Shown piece by piece: positions 1 to 7,073 of a stretch of 7,073 nt of DNA. Numbering within the stretch: the stretch's first letter is position 1; each line of letters opens with the position of its first letter. The stretch is from NCBI GenBank assembly GCA_937942405.1, contig CALDEN010000173.1, positions 1 through 7,073 of the forward strand. The letters run 5' to 3'. Below the pieces are notes generated by a model, which was given only the letters and a program-made list of their open reading frames with translations, was not told where the DNA came from and made no database searches. The stretch comes from an uncultured Saprospiraceae bacterium (GTDB taxonomy: Bacteria > Bacteroidota > Bacteroidia > Chitinophagales > Saprospiraceae). Made by a program: the position numbers and the translations under genes.

Positions 1-3000
1 CATTGTTTCCTAAATATGCATCCACCTCATCGATGGTTAGGTCTAGCTCATAGGCATCGAATTCTGGAGTTACCACTTCTGCTGCATACTGAGCATAGAA
101 TGGAATCTGTAAGCCCCATTTGTCTGGAAAGAATTTACCGATATTGAGATCTGTAGCTATATCATATTGCAATACAGATTCTTTGGCCCGCTCATCTACT
201 TTCTGATCTAGAGCTCCCCACCCAATGGAAGTAAATAAGGCCGAGGAAGTAATACTTCCGAGATCAGCCATCTGTACCTCTAGTCGAGTAGTTCCTGCAA
301 TCCCACCTCTCTCTTGCAATCCAGTGACCCTCAACTCATTTACCCATACCTCTCCACAGAATGTTTTATTTGGATCTGGTGACACATTACGTATCCCGAT
401 CTCTACTCCCTTTATATATCCCAGACTCGGCAATCCTTTTATGGTAACGATAGATCCTGGCAGATCTGGATTAAGTGATCCATCTGAATACCTTTCACTA
501 TTGGGAATACCATTGTCATTTCGAGCCTTTTTTATATCTGTGAATAAATCAAAAGGAATTTGAATCTTATTGGCTACAGGCCAAATGTTTTCCGGATCAC
601 TAGAGCCTACATCTTTAGAAAATTCAAGTGGTAGCTGATACTCGTAATAATTATTCTTAAAATCCTTACCAAACTTTATATACAATGCCAGTTCTCCGTC
701 TTCTAAGCCTTGTAAAACATTTCTATTCTCCGCATGTACAAACATCTCTAAGCCTTCGAAAACACGCATATCCAGCCGGGTAGCTTTAAAGACCGATGCT
801 TGACATGAATCTGTAGGTAGATTTATAGAACTTGGCAGATTACAAACATTGAGTGCTAAAGCTTTTTCATCTTGTAGTACTGTTGCAAAAGAATTTGCCA
901 ATTGTTCCTGCTGTATACCCGGGGGTAACACATATGGGAAAGGAATTTTATTAGGATTTTCTTGCAATCCTACATCATCTATCGAAAACGATATATTACC
1001 TGCATCAGTAGCACAAAGTACTGGCTGACGTCTCCATGTATTCCTTACCATTTCCATTTCTGCAAAACGTAAAGTCTTAGGAGTAGAAAAACCAGTTGTA
1101 ATCATTCGCATAAACTGGATAGATCTAAATCCTTCAATTCCATTAATAGCAGTCCCTGATTCTACAGGAATCTGAAATCGATACCAGCTTTCTTCAATAG
1201 TGTTTCCATTAGAATCTACAAAAGATATTACTTTTTGGTCTCGATAATATTCAGTAGTAGCAGGATCTACCACCATATTGCCATTACCATCATGTATAAA
1301 GTCGATCTCGTATTCATAAAAGCTCTCTCCTTGATTGAGTGAACTGTTTCCATTAAGGTCTTCTTTATCTGGATATGGATTACCTCTAGTTCCTTGAGAG
1401 TTACTAGGGTCTGGATAATTTCCTTCTGGGTTATTGAATAACTTAGACTTTATTAAAAGGTTAGGTTCCGAGTCATAGACTGGATCAGTGATCGCAACAA
1501 AGTTATCATTTGCAGGATCAAGTCTAACCGATCCAGGAGGTATACCCGCTGATGTTAATTCTTGTATGTACGGATCGAATTTATTTGCCTCTCCAGAATC
1601 ATCTAATCCATCTAAACCTACATCTTGCAGGTTAGCTACATTGGCATTAAATCCTTCTACGATCGGAATCCTTATCGGAATCTCTCCCCATACCGTTTCC
1701 TCCACTGGGTACTGATCATTAGGAGTAGGCACCGAATTTTCAAAAAACTGTAGGTTATCATCCAATATATCCTCAGAAACATTTCCGAGGTGTATGATTA
1801 ATTTACCACTCTCATTCGTTTCATGTCCAGAGCCATCTCGACGGTTCATATATGGGTTCAGTACCCAGAAATCTACGTACTCAATATTGGCAGCTTGAAA
1901 ATCATTATTGGGTAGGTACCTCATAATTCCTCCCCATCTAGTTTCTGGTTCGTTCAGAATGATGGTCTGTCCATTAGATGCATTTGTCGCATTTACATCT
2001 ATCCCTGCAGATACAGAACTTCCTGAAGGAGGATCAAAATTATATGGTCCCCTTTCATTGGGAAAATAATTTAAATCAAAGGTAAATAGATCTGATATCT
2101 GAAAAACGATGTCTCTATTGAAGAAGTCTTTCTGATCTATGGTTCTCGTGTAGGAATCATTTTGATCAGCTCCTGATCTGAACGAACGATCGATCACATA
2201 CCAGTTGAGCAATGCTCGATTATATCCCGTAATTAAAGAATCAGAAAAACTACCTTCCGAAAACAAACCATCTGGCCTAGGGTTCAATCCATAATCTGGC
2301 GTACTTGCAAGTACCCACGTATTGTTCTGAGTACCTAAGGGTATGGGACTACCTGCCCCTTCAAAATCGTCAATACTTACGACCCCACCACTTGGAGCAT
2401 CCTCACCTTGAAGATTTATCCCTTTATTATGACTTGGCTTTAAGCCGGCTACCTCTGCGGTAAAGTTTATCGAAGACTTCTCCTTAGTCGAGTAAAAAGG
2501 CAGCTTATCTACTACCTTAGTCACCCAGTCCACATCTTGACCATAGGTCAGATCCAATCCAAAAACCCGATTATTAATAGGATCATCTCCTAAGTTTACC
2601 TTCTGAGTAAATGGTCGCTCTTTGAGCTTTAGATAGGTAGCACCTACATTTAAGTTTTCACTAAAGGTATACTCTGCCCGAAGACCGAGCATATTTTTTT
2701 GTTGTAAACTGAACAGCGAGTTATCTTCAAATGATACCCTGATCGGTGTTCCGGCCTGCAAGTATGAAGGGTTGATAATACGCAATCTTCCGATCCCATA
2801 ATCGACCTCATAATCTACCCCTTCTATCAGCGTCGAACTACCAGCTGTTACTCTCACAGATCCCTGAGGAAGATTCCACGAACCGAGAGATATTTCTGAT
2901 GATACACTAGACTTATACTCTCCCCTCATCACAAAGAGATTTTTCTCTAATGTCTGCTCTGCAATAACTAGGGTCGTATCATATATTTCTTGGAAAATAT

Positions 3001-4963
3001 ATTTATCACATAAGAGTGGATCCACTTGATCCAGTTCTTTACATAATGAACTACCAAATGGCTCCAATACTGGAAAATAGATGCTCCCTGTACGGTTATT
3101 TATCGTCAATCCTTCTACGTAATCAAAAATTCCATCTGGTTGTGGATCAAGTGTAGCATTTAATCGATCCAGATTAAACAGAGTCAATAATGGTGTAAAA
3201 TCAAGACCACCTGAATCTTCCGGCAAAAATCTTTTCAAAGATCCATCGGAGTTATCCTCAAAGAATATATCAAATTTAAAATCCTCTTGGTTTAACTGTG
3301 ATGCTCCGAGTGGATACACATTTTTCATCATTAAGTCCCATGTAGGGAGTTTTACCCTCTGATTAGAACTTTTGAGTAGCTTGGCATAGATTACTTTTTC
3401 AGGATCGATATCTGCCTCTGTGGATAGAGAATCCTGTCGCACACTACTCGAGCTACCTACATCGGTCGGCTCTCCTACTTTGAAGAGTTCATCACCACAA
3501 TAGGTATTATTATATTCATAAGATACGGCCAGAACCTGATCCGTTCTCAGTCTGATATTCAAGGATATAAAACCCAACTGTGGGTGATAACTGAACTCAC
3601 TAGGAGACAATTTACGCCCTCTGAAGGTTTCAAAATCTCTCGTTTCTTGCAAGCCATATGTTCCTTTTAAATTAGTCGGAACATTATTGATAAGTCTTGT
3701 CTCGTCGTCAGTTTGTAATTCTTCATAAAAGCTTGAACCTCCTCTGACCAATGTTTTATTATCTGGAAGGATCAGTCCGTCGTTGTCTTTAGTAAGATTA
3801 TTATTTATGGTAAATAAGGTGTTATGCAGCCTATCTGGATCTTCACTCGTCTCCCCTAAATCTGCCAATGCTGCGATCTGACGACTGGTAGATGCATTGT
3901 CATTACGGTAGTTACTTACCCACACTTCTACGTTGACAATATTCGATAAGCTGTTTACGTAAGGAACATTCTCTAAAGATTTTTCATAGGTTTCTCTAAA
4001 GTAATGAGCAAGGAAGAAGTGTCTATTTTCATCGTATTCTGTCGGTCTTATTTCGAACTCTTGTTTAAGTGTTCCTCCTTCTATGGTTAGGCTCTCTTGA
4101 TTAGATCTTTGCTGAGATGCCAGTGCAGTAAGCCTTAATCTACCGAACTGTAATTCGGTCTTTAGTCCAAATAAACTCTGAGCACCCTGAATTAGAGAAC
4201 TTCTTAAAGGAAAACTTACATTTCCTGCTTCTACTTTCTTAACGATGTCGTCTTCAGAAAATAATTCTGTATCATAATCGATCTTAATCTTTCGATCAAA
4301 ATCAAACGAAGCTTGGGTATCGTAGTTAAATCCTAAATTGAGTTTTTCACCGATTTTTCCATCGACATTCATCTGAATCTGCATCTGAAAGTCAGGAAAT
4401 GGCCCCTGTACTCTCTGAGCCTGAGGCAATGATGGATTGTCAAACGCACTATAGTCTAATCCAAAAGTCAAGTCTATATTACCTTGGGGTTCTATAGTGA
4501 TCTCATTTCCTCCAAACATTCTATCCAGCACACCTTTTTCTAGGGTAATAAGGGACATCGGATCTACTTTGCCTGAGTCACTTTTCTGGCCACTGCTTAT
4601 ACCTCCTAGTTTATTGAAGTATTCCAGCTCATCTTTCTTACTCTGATATTCCATGTACTCTTCAAAAGTCATGTAACTCGGAGATCTAAAAAACTCATCA
4701 CCTATCTTTTCATAGATAATGTAATTTCCAGTTTCAGGATCATACTCCACCTCTTGAGTAATCTCTCTAGTCTGTATATCGAATGGATTGTAAGCATCAT
4801 CTGTGATAAAGTCATTATACCTTTCAGAGAGAGGTATGGTATCTAGGACAGTAGATTTTAGAGCACTCGGAAATTCTTCCAAGTTAAAACCTCCAGAAAA
4901 ACCAAAACAATAACTTACAAACAAACTGCAAACGATAGCAACACTTAATCGTCTAATATTCAT
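1..4963 (-). CDS. sprA: SprA, T9SS outer-membrane translocon (5' part, 1654 codons, runs off left edge)
   Basis: SprA is the very large outer-membrane beta-barrel through which the type IX secretion system exports cargo; it is also needed for gliding in gliding species. Hand translation from ATG at 4963 stays open to the left edge, giving residues 1-1654. Characterised family members are about 2400 residues, so roughly the last third is missing. Family hallmarks appear in order: PLRSSLIQGAQSLFGLKT (252-269), DQVLAVSYEY (475-484), PTWDLMMKNVY (540-550), GLRAEYTFS (from about 760), ERPFTQKVNLGDD (782-794), IDDFEGAGSP (864-873), FPNERGPY (967-974), RWGGIM (1010-1015), NIEYVDFWV (1027-1034), FRSIQFMRM (1279-1287), YVLPPGI (1344-1350) and GEVWVNELR (1537-1545). 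The N-terminus is a Sec signal peptide. No frameshift or internal stop was found. The gene lies 91 bp downstream of ruvA on the same strand, probably in one operon. Family identity is near certain; functional detail comes from knowledge of the family. Confidence 0.97.
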   Translation of the reverse strand, partial: MNIRRLSVAIVCSLFVSYCFGFSGGFNLEEFPSALKSTVLDTIPLSERYNDFITDDAYNPFDIQTREITQEVEYDPETGNYIIYEKIGDEFFRSPSYMTFEEYMEYQSKKDELEYFNKLGGISSGQKSDSGKVDPMSLITLEKGVLDRMFGGNEITIEPQGNIDLTFGLDYSAFDNPSLPQAQRVQGPFPDFQMQIQMNVDGKIGEKLNLGFNYDTQASFDFDRKIKIDYDTELFSEDDIVKKVEAGNVSFPLRSSLIQGAQSLFGLKTELQFGRLRLTALASQQRSNQESLTIEGGTLKQEFEIRPTEYDENRHFFLAHYFRETYEKSLENVPYVNSLSNIVNVEVWVSNYRNDNASTSRQIAALADLGETSEDPDRLHNTLFTINNNLTKDNDGLILPDNKTLVRGGSSFYEELQTDDETRLINNVPTNLKGTYGLQETRDFETFRGRKLSPSEFSYHPQLGFISLNIRLRTDQVLAVSYEYNNTYCGDELFKVGEPTDVGSSSSVRQDSLSTEADIDPEKVIYAKLLKSSNQRVKLPTWDLMMKNVYPLGASQLNQEDFKFDIFFEDNSDGSLKRFLPEDSGGLDFTPLLTLFNLDRLNATLDPQPDGIFDYVEGLTINNRTGSIYFPVLEPFGSSLCKELDQVDPLLCDKYIFQEIYDTTLVIAEQTLEKNLFVMRGEYKSSVSSEISLGSWNLPQGSVRVTAGSSTLIEGVDYEVDYGIGRLRIINPSYLQAGTPIRVSFEDNSLFSLQQKNMLGLRAEYTFSENLNVGATYLKLKERPFTQKVNLGDDPINNRVFGLDLTYGQDVDWVTKVVDKLPFYSTKEKSSINFTAEVAGLKPSHNKGINLQGEDAPSGGVVSIDDFEGAGSPIPLGTQNNTWVLASTPDYGLNPRPDGLFSEGSFSDSLITGYNRALLNWYVIDRSFRSGADQNDSYTRTIDQKDFFNRDIVFQISDLFTFDLNYFPNERGPYNFDPPSGSSVSAGIDVNATNASNGQTIILNEPETRWGGIMRYLPNNDFQAANIEYVDFWVLNPYMNRRDGSGHETNESGKLIIHLGNVSEDILDDNLQFFENSVPTPNDQYPVEETVWGEIPIRIPIVEGFNANVANLQDVGLDGLDDSGEANKFDPYIQELTSAGIPPGSVRLDPANDNFVAITDPVYDSEPNLLIKSKLFNNPEGNYPDPSNSQGTRGNPYPDKEDLNGNSSLNQGESFYEYEIDFIHDGNGNMVVDPATTEYYRDQKVISFVDSNGNTIEESWYRFQIPVESGTAINGIEGFRSIQFMRMITTGFSTPKTLRFAEMEMVRNTWRRQPVLCATDAGNISFSIDDVGLQENPNKIPFPYVLPPGIQQEQLANSFATVLQDEKALALNVCNLPSSINLPTDSCQASVFKATRLDMRVFEGLEMFVHAENRNVLQGLEDGELALYIKFGKDFKNNYYEYQLPLEFSKDVGSSDPENIWPVANKIQIPFDLFTDIKKARNDNGIPNSERYSDGSLNPDLPGSIVTIKGLPSLGYIKGVEIGIRNVSPDPNKTFCGEVWVNELRVTGLQERGGIAGTTRLEVQMADLGSITSSALFTSIGWGALDQKVDERAKESVLQYDIATDLNIGKFFPDKWGLQIPFYAQYAAEVVTPEFDAYELDLTIDEVDAYLGNN
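1325..1360 (-). other. EF-hand-like calcium loop within SprA
   Basis: SprA residues 1202-1213 read DLNGNSSLNQGE. They place D, N, N, S, N and E at positions 1, 3, 5, 7, 9 and 12, with a hydrophobic residue at 8. That is the ligand pattern of a 12-residue EF-hand or dockerin-type calcium loop. Calcium binding is inferred from the pattern. As I recall the family, other SprA proteins have a similar Asp/Asn-rich stretch here (PDTEDLNR-like), so it is probably a conserved part of an extracellular or periplasmic-facing region. Confidence 0.5.
4901..4963 (-). other. Signal peptide of SprA
   Basis: The first residues read MNIRRLSVAIVCSLFVSYCF: a short basic n-region (RR at 4-5) followed by a hydrophobic core of about 16 residues and then small residues (GFSGG). 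This fits export through Sec before outer-membrane insertion. Cleavage near residue 21 is an estimate. Cys19 is not preceded by a lipobox (it sits in VSYCF), so a lipoprotein signal is unlikely. The peptide also supports ATG 4963 as the start, because it places the hydrophobic segment right at the N-terminus. Confidence 0.8.
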
Positions 4964-5054
4964 ATATCTGCACTAATGCATTTGAGTAAAAACACTTTTA
5001 AAAAACGACTTTAAACGCACACAAGTATGCGAGCACAGTCTTTATTTTGCTGTT
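4964..5054. other. Short ruvA-sprA intergenic gap
   Basis: This 91-bp gap lies between the ruvA stop and the sprA ATG. I see no GC-rich hairpin followed by a T run on the minus strand, and no TAnnTTTG element that would give sprA its own Bacteroidota-type promoter. There is also no clear Shine-Dalgarno before sprA, where the upstream minus-strand bases are TGCAGATAT; weak or absent sites are common in this phylum. The simplest reading is read-through from ruvA into sprA. A small inverted repeat, TGCA-ctaa-TGCA (4969-4980), sits just upstream of the start but its arms are too short to interpret. Confidence 0.5.
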
Positions 5055-5651
5055 TTAGGATAAAAGTTTCAATGTTTGTTTCAAAACGTCTTCTATATTC
5101 AGATCATTTCCTCCTTTAGAAAGCACCGCGTCTACTTTTTTGAGGATTGCATTACGTTGAAATCCTAAAGATTGTAATGCCGCAATGGCCTCGTTTCTCA
5201 CACTAGAAGCTCCTCCTTTCATAGAGACGTCAACATTATCAAGAGTCTTGGTTTTTAACACTTTATCTTTCAGATCTAGGATTACTCTTTGAGCGGTCTT
5301 AGGCCCTATTCCTTTTACGGCATTAAACCGTGCTACATCATCATTTAAGATACTCCCCTTTACCTCCTCTGGAGTCATCGAACTCAATATTACCCTAGCG
5401 GTGTTGGCCCCTATTCCAGATACAGAAATAAGCAAAACAAACATCTCCTTTTCCTTTTCCTCCGCAAAGCCATACAAGGTATGACTATCTTCTTTAACCT
5501 GTAAGTAGGTGTAGATCTTTATTCTATCTACATTTTCTAATTTCCCGTAAGTGTATAAACTGATATGGATCAGATATCCTACCCCATTGGTCTCTAAATG
5601 AATGTATGTGGGACTTTTAAAACTTATTTCTCCTTTTAAATACGCAAACAA
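5055..5651 (-). CDS. ruvA: RuvA, Holliday junction-binding subunit of RuvAB
   Basis: RuvA binds four-way DNA junctions as a tetramer and loads the RuvB helicase for branch migration during recombination and repair. All three family domains are present (numbering from a GTG at 5669, the longest reading). The N-terminal OB fold spans about 7-70, with GVGYLIHISLYTY at 29-41 and the acidic-pin pair Glu60-Asp61 in VKEDSHTLYGF. Two helix-hairpin-helix motifs follow: SGIGANTA (84-91) and VKGIGPKTAQRV (118-129). A linker leads to the RuvB-contacting C-terminal domain (about 156-204, RNEAIAALQSLGF). The frame has no ATG start: an in-frame stop lies at 5676-5678, and the only options are GTG 5669 (204 aa) or TTG 5651 (198 aa). 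I chose TTG because it gives M-F-A-Y-L-K-G, matching the usual RuvA opening M-I-x-x-L-x-G. It is upstream of and co-directional with sprA, and divergent from purD. Function is certain; the start is not. Confidence 0.97.
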   Translation of the reverse strand: MFAYLKGEISFKSPTYIHLETNGVGYLIHISLYTYGKLENVDRIKIYTYLQVKEDSHTLYGFAEEKEKEMFVLLISVSGIGANTARVILSSMTPEEVKGSILNDDVARFNAVKGIGPKTAQRVILDLKDKVLKTKTLDNVDVSMKGGASSVRNEAIAALQSLGFQRNAILKKVDAVLSKGGNDLNIEDVLKQTLKLLS

Positions 5652-5748
5652 ATCTATAGTTTTGAACACATGAAATTACTCAATAAGTAGAACATATTAT
5701 AATTTTACTTAATATATAGTCACTTGATTTAATACGCTTAATTTGGCC

Positions 5749-5781
5749 TTTGGTCCAGTACGTCGTAAAGAATTACATTTG
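5749..5781 (+). promoter_or_regulatory. Probable purD promoter, Bacteroidota type
   Basis: TTTG at 5749-5752 is followed after 21 nt by TACATTTG at 5774-5781, with a C next. This fits the known Bacteroidota housekeeping promoter (a -33 TTG and a -7 TAnnTTTG), with spacing inside the broader range described for Flavobacterium, though on the long side. Transcription would begin near 5786-5788, leaving a leader of only about 20 nt before the purD ATG. That leaves no room for a purine riboswitch downstream of this start site. Confidence 0.6.
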
Positions 5782-5794
5782 CATTTTAGAAAAC

Positions 5795-5807
5795 AGAAAA
5801 AGAGGAA
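5795..5807 (+). promoter_or_regulatory. Purine-rich ribosome-binding region of purD
   Basis: The 13 bases before the purD ATG are all purines (AGAAAAAGAGGAA). They include AGAGGA, a partial Shine-Dalgarno, but it ends only 1 nt before the start codon, closer than the usual 5-9 nt. It supports the ATG at 5808 mainly as an A-rich unstructured leader, which is how many Bacteroidota genes initiate. Confidence 0.45.
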
Positions 5808-7073
5808 ATGAACATTTTACTTATCGGAAGCGGAGGCAGAGAACATGCACTATCATGGAGACTTAGAGATAGTGCCCATTGTACAGAATTGTTTATCGCT
5901 CCAGGAAATGCAGGAACCGCTCAATGTGGTCAAAATGTAAGCATAGATTATAAGGATTGGTCCAGCTTTAAGTCTTTCTGTATCGATAAGCAGATATCCA
6001 TGATCATCGTAGGACCAGAAATACCCCTCGTAGACGGATTACAGAATAAGTGTAAAGCAGATGCTGACCTGAAGGACATCCACTTTATCGGCCCATCAGC
6101 AGAAGGAGCTATTCTCGAAGGGAGTAAGGCTTACGCCAAAGAGTTCATGTTCGAAAATAACATACCCACAGCAGGCTATCTTAAAGTAACTGCCGAAAAT
6201 CTAAGCGAAGGATTAAGCTACCTAGAGGGTCTCAAAGCACCATATGTCCTTAAAGCAGATGGATTAGCAGCAGGTAAAGGAGTATTGATACTAGATGATT
6301 TGGCTGTAGCCAAAGCCGAACTAAGCTCCATGATAGACGGAAAATTTGGTACGGCATCCAGTTCTGTAGTGATCGAAGAGTTTTTAGACGGATTAGAGTT
6401 TTCGGTTTTTGCTCTGACGGATGGTAAAGAATATGTACTACTCCCCGAAGCCAAAGACTATAAGCGTATCGGAGAAGGGGACACCGGACTCAACACTGGA
6501 GGAATGGGAGCCGTATCTCCAGTACCCTTTGTGGATGATGTCATGATGCAGAAAGTCATATCTCGCATCGTCGAGCCCACGATCGCTGGATTAGATAAAC
6601 GCAGTCTCGATTTTAAAGGTTTTGTCTTTTTTGGATTGATCGAGGTGCAAGGAGAACCGTTCGTAATCGAGTACAATTGCCGATTAGGAGATCCAGAAAC
6701 AGAGGTCGTATTACCGAGACTCAAAACAGATCTGGTAGAGCTATTCCTAGCCTGTTCTCAATCAACATTAAGTACCATAAATATCGAAGTAGACCCGAGA
6801 ACGGTAACGACCGTCATGCTTGTATCAGGTGGATATCCAGAGGCTTACGCCAAAGGAAAAACCATAACGCTACCCGATGAAGTCACTGATTCGATGGTTT
6901 TCCATGCAGGTACCACGACCAAAGATGATGTACTCGTCACCAATGGAGGTCGGGTAATGGCGATCAGCAGCTATGGGACAGATATTCCTCATGCCCTATC
7001 TAACTCCATGAAAAATGCAGAAAAAATCTCATTTGAGGGAAAATACTATCGTACAGACATCGGAAAAGATCTC
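5808..7073 (+). CDS. purD: PurD, phosphoribosylamine-glycine ligase (GARS), cut at right edge
   Basis: PurD joins glycine to 5-phosphoribosylamine using ATP to make glycinamide ribonucleotide, the second step of de novo purine synthesis in the cytoplasm. The 422 codons present cover nearly the whole family length (about 420-430). The N-terminal domain starts with NILLIGSGGREHAL (2-15) and APGNAGTA (31-38), then VGPEIPLVDGL (68-78) and FIGPSAEGAILEGSKAYAK (93-111). The ATP-grasp domain shows VLKADGLAAGKGV (147-159, Lys149), GDTGLNTGGMGA (224-235) and the metal-binding segment EYNCRLGDPETE (288-299, Glu288 and Asn290). The C-terminal domain ends in YYRTDIGKDL, the usual tail, so only a few residues and the stop should lie beyond the window. 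Start: the ATG places the GSGGREH phosphate-binding motif at residues 7-13, as expected. It is transcribed divergently from ruvA. No other pur gene is visible here. Identity is secure. Confidence 0.97.
   Translation, partial: MNILLIGSGGREHALSWRLRDSAHCTELFIAPGNAGTAQCGQNVSIDYKDWSSFKSFCIDKQISMIIVGPEIPLVDGLQNKCKADADLKDIHFIGPSAEGAILEGSKAYAKEFMFENNIPTAGYLKVTAENLSEGLSYLEGLKAPYVLKADGLAAGKGVLILDDLAVAKAELSSMIDGKFGTASSSVVIEEFLDGLEFSVFALTDGKEYVLLPEAKDYKRIGEGDTGLNTGGMGAVSPVPFVDDVMMQKVISRIVEPTIAGLDKRSLDFKGFVFFGLIEVQGEPFVIEYNCRLGDPETEVVLPRLKTDLVELFLACSQSTLSTINIEVDPRTVTTVMLVSGGYPEAYAKGKTITLPDEVTDSMVFHAGTTTKDDVLVTNGGRVMAISSYGTDIPHALSNSMKNAEKISFEGKYYRTDIGKDL

Larger units (their letters stand above)
5670..5807. 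other. Divergent ruvA/purD intergenic region
   Basis: This AT-rich spacer of about 140 bp must carry the promoters of both flanking genes. A good Bacteroidota-type promoter faces purD in its right part and is listed separately. On the minus strand no full TAnnTTTG is found upstream of either candidate ruvA start; the nearest is a weak six-of-eight match, TATGTTCT, in the AT-rich left part, without a TTG at a suitable distance. No RNA gene, terminator or operator palindrome is evident. A short direct repeat, TTTGGccTTTGG, lies at 5742-5753. Confidence 0.6.

Noticed and set aside
225..563. Plus-strand open frame of 112 codons opposite sprA
   Set aside because: It lies entirely antisense to a well-conserved part of sprA, has no recognisable domain and is explained by the codon structure of the real gene.
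1488..1715. Plus-strand open frame of 75 codons opposite sprA
   Set aside because: Antisense shadow of the sprA segment containing the VGLDGLDD motif; no independent coding evidence.
4901..4963. Possible lipoprotein signal in SprA because of Cys19
   Set aside because: Residues before the cysteine (FVSY) do not form a lipobox, and SprA is a barrel protein with an ordinary signal peptide.
4969..4980. TGCA-ctaa-TGCA inverted repeat upstream of sprA
   Set aside because: Four-base arms are expected by chance and give neither a terminator nor a convincing operator.
5649..5656. Perfect TAGATTTG (-7 type element) on the minus strand at the ruvA start
   Set aside because: It includes the candidate TTG start codon itself, so a transcript made from it would begin downstream of every usable ruvA start; the nearest upstream TTG is 24 nt away. 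Probably chance.
6218..6724. Two minus-strand open frames opposite purD
   Set aside because: Low-complexity Ser/Pro/Thr-rich translations antisense to the conserved ATP-grasp region of purD; shadows.
6677..6880. Plus-strand open frame of 67 codons overlapping purD in another frame
   Set aside because: It overlaps the conserved PurD metal-binding segment and C-terminal domain, with an Arg-rich translation and no known motif.
1..7073. Search for CRISPR, tRNA or rRNA genes, insertion sequences and novel defence systems
   Set aside because: No regularly spaced repeats, terminal inverted repeats, transposase motifs or cloverleaf sequences were seen; nearly all bases are explained by three housekeeping or family-typical genes.

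Overview
The window looks like an ordinary chromosomal segment from a member of the Bacteroidota. Three things point there: a SprA-family protein, which is found only in bacteria with the type IX secretion system (T9SS); a Bacteroidota-type promoter (TTTG, 21 nt, TACATTTG); and AT-rich base composition with purine-rich or absent Shine-Dalgarno sites. The genus cannot be fixed from this sequence alone. No mobile element, CRISPR array, RNA gene or defence or toxin gene was seen.

Layout: positions 1-4963 on the minus strand hold the first 1654 codons of sprA, the giant outer-membrane translocon of the T9SS. The gene runs off the left edge. A 91-bp gap (4964-5054) separates it from ruvA, also on the minus strand, which encodes the Holliday-junction-binding subunit of RuvAB. 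A divergent intergenic region of about 140 bp follows. From 5808 to the right edge, on the plus strand, is purD (phosphoribosylamine-glycine ligase), complete except for its last few codons and stop.

How the genes relate: ruvA and sprA are co-directional with a short gap and no visible terminator or separate sprA promoter, so they probably share a transcript. Their functions (recombination and protein export) are unrelated. purD is transcribed divergently from its own likely promoter and belongs to de novo purine synthesis.

The sprA frame was translated by hand across the whole window and is uninterrupted, with no stop or frameshift. The most notable details are that ruvA has no ATG start and probably begins at TTG, that SprA carries an EF-hand-like calcium loop, and that SprA has two cysteine pairs that may form disulfides. 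I found no evidence of an undescribed system here.
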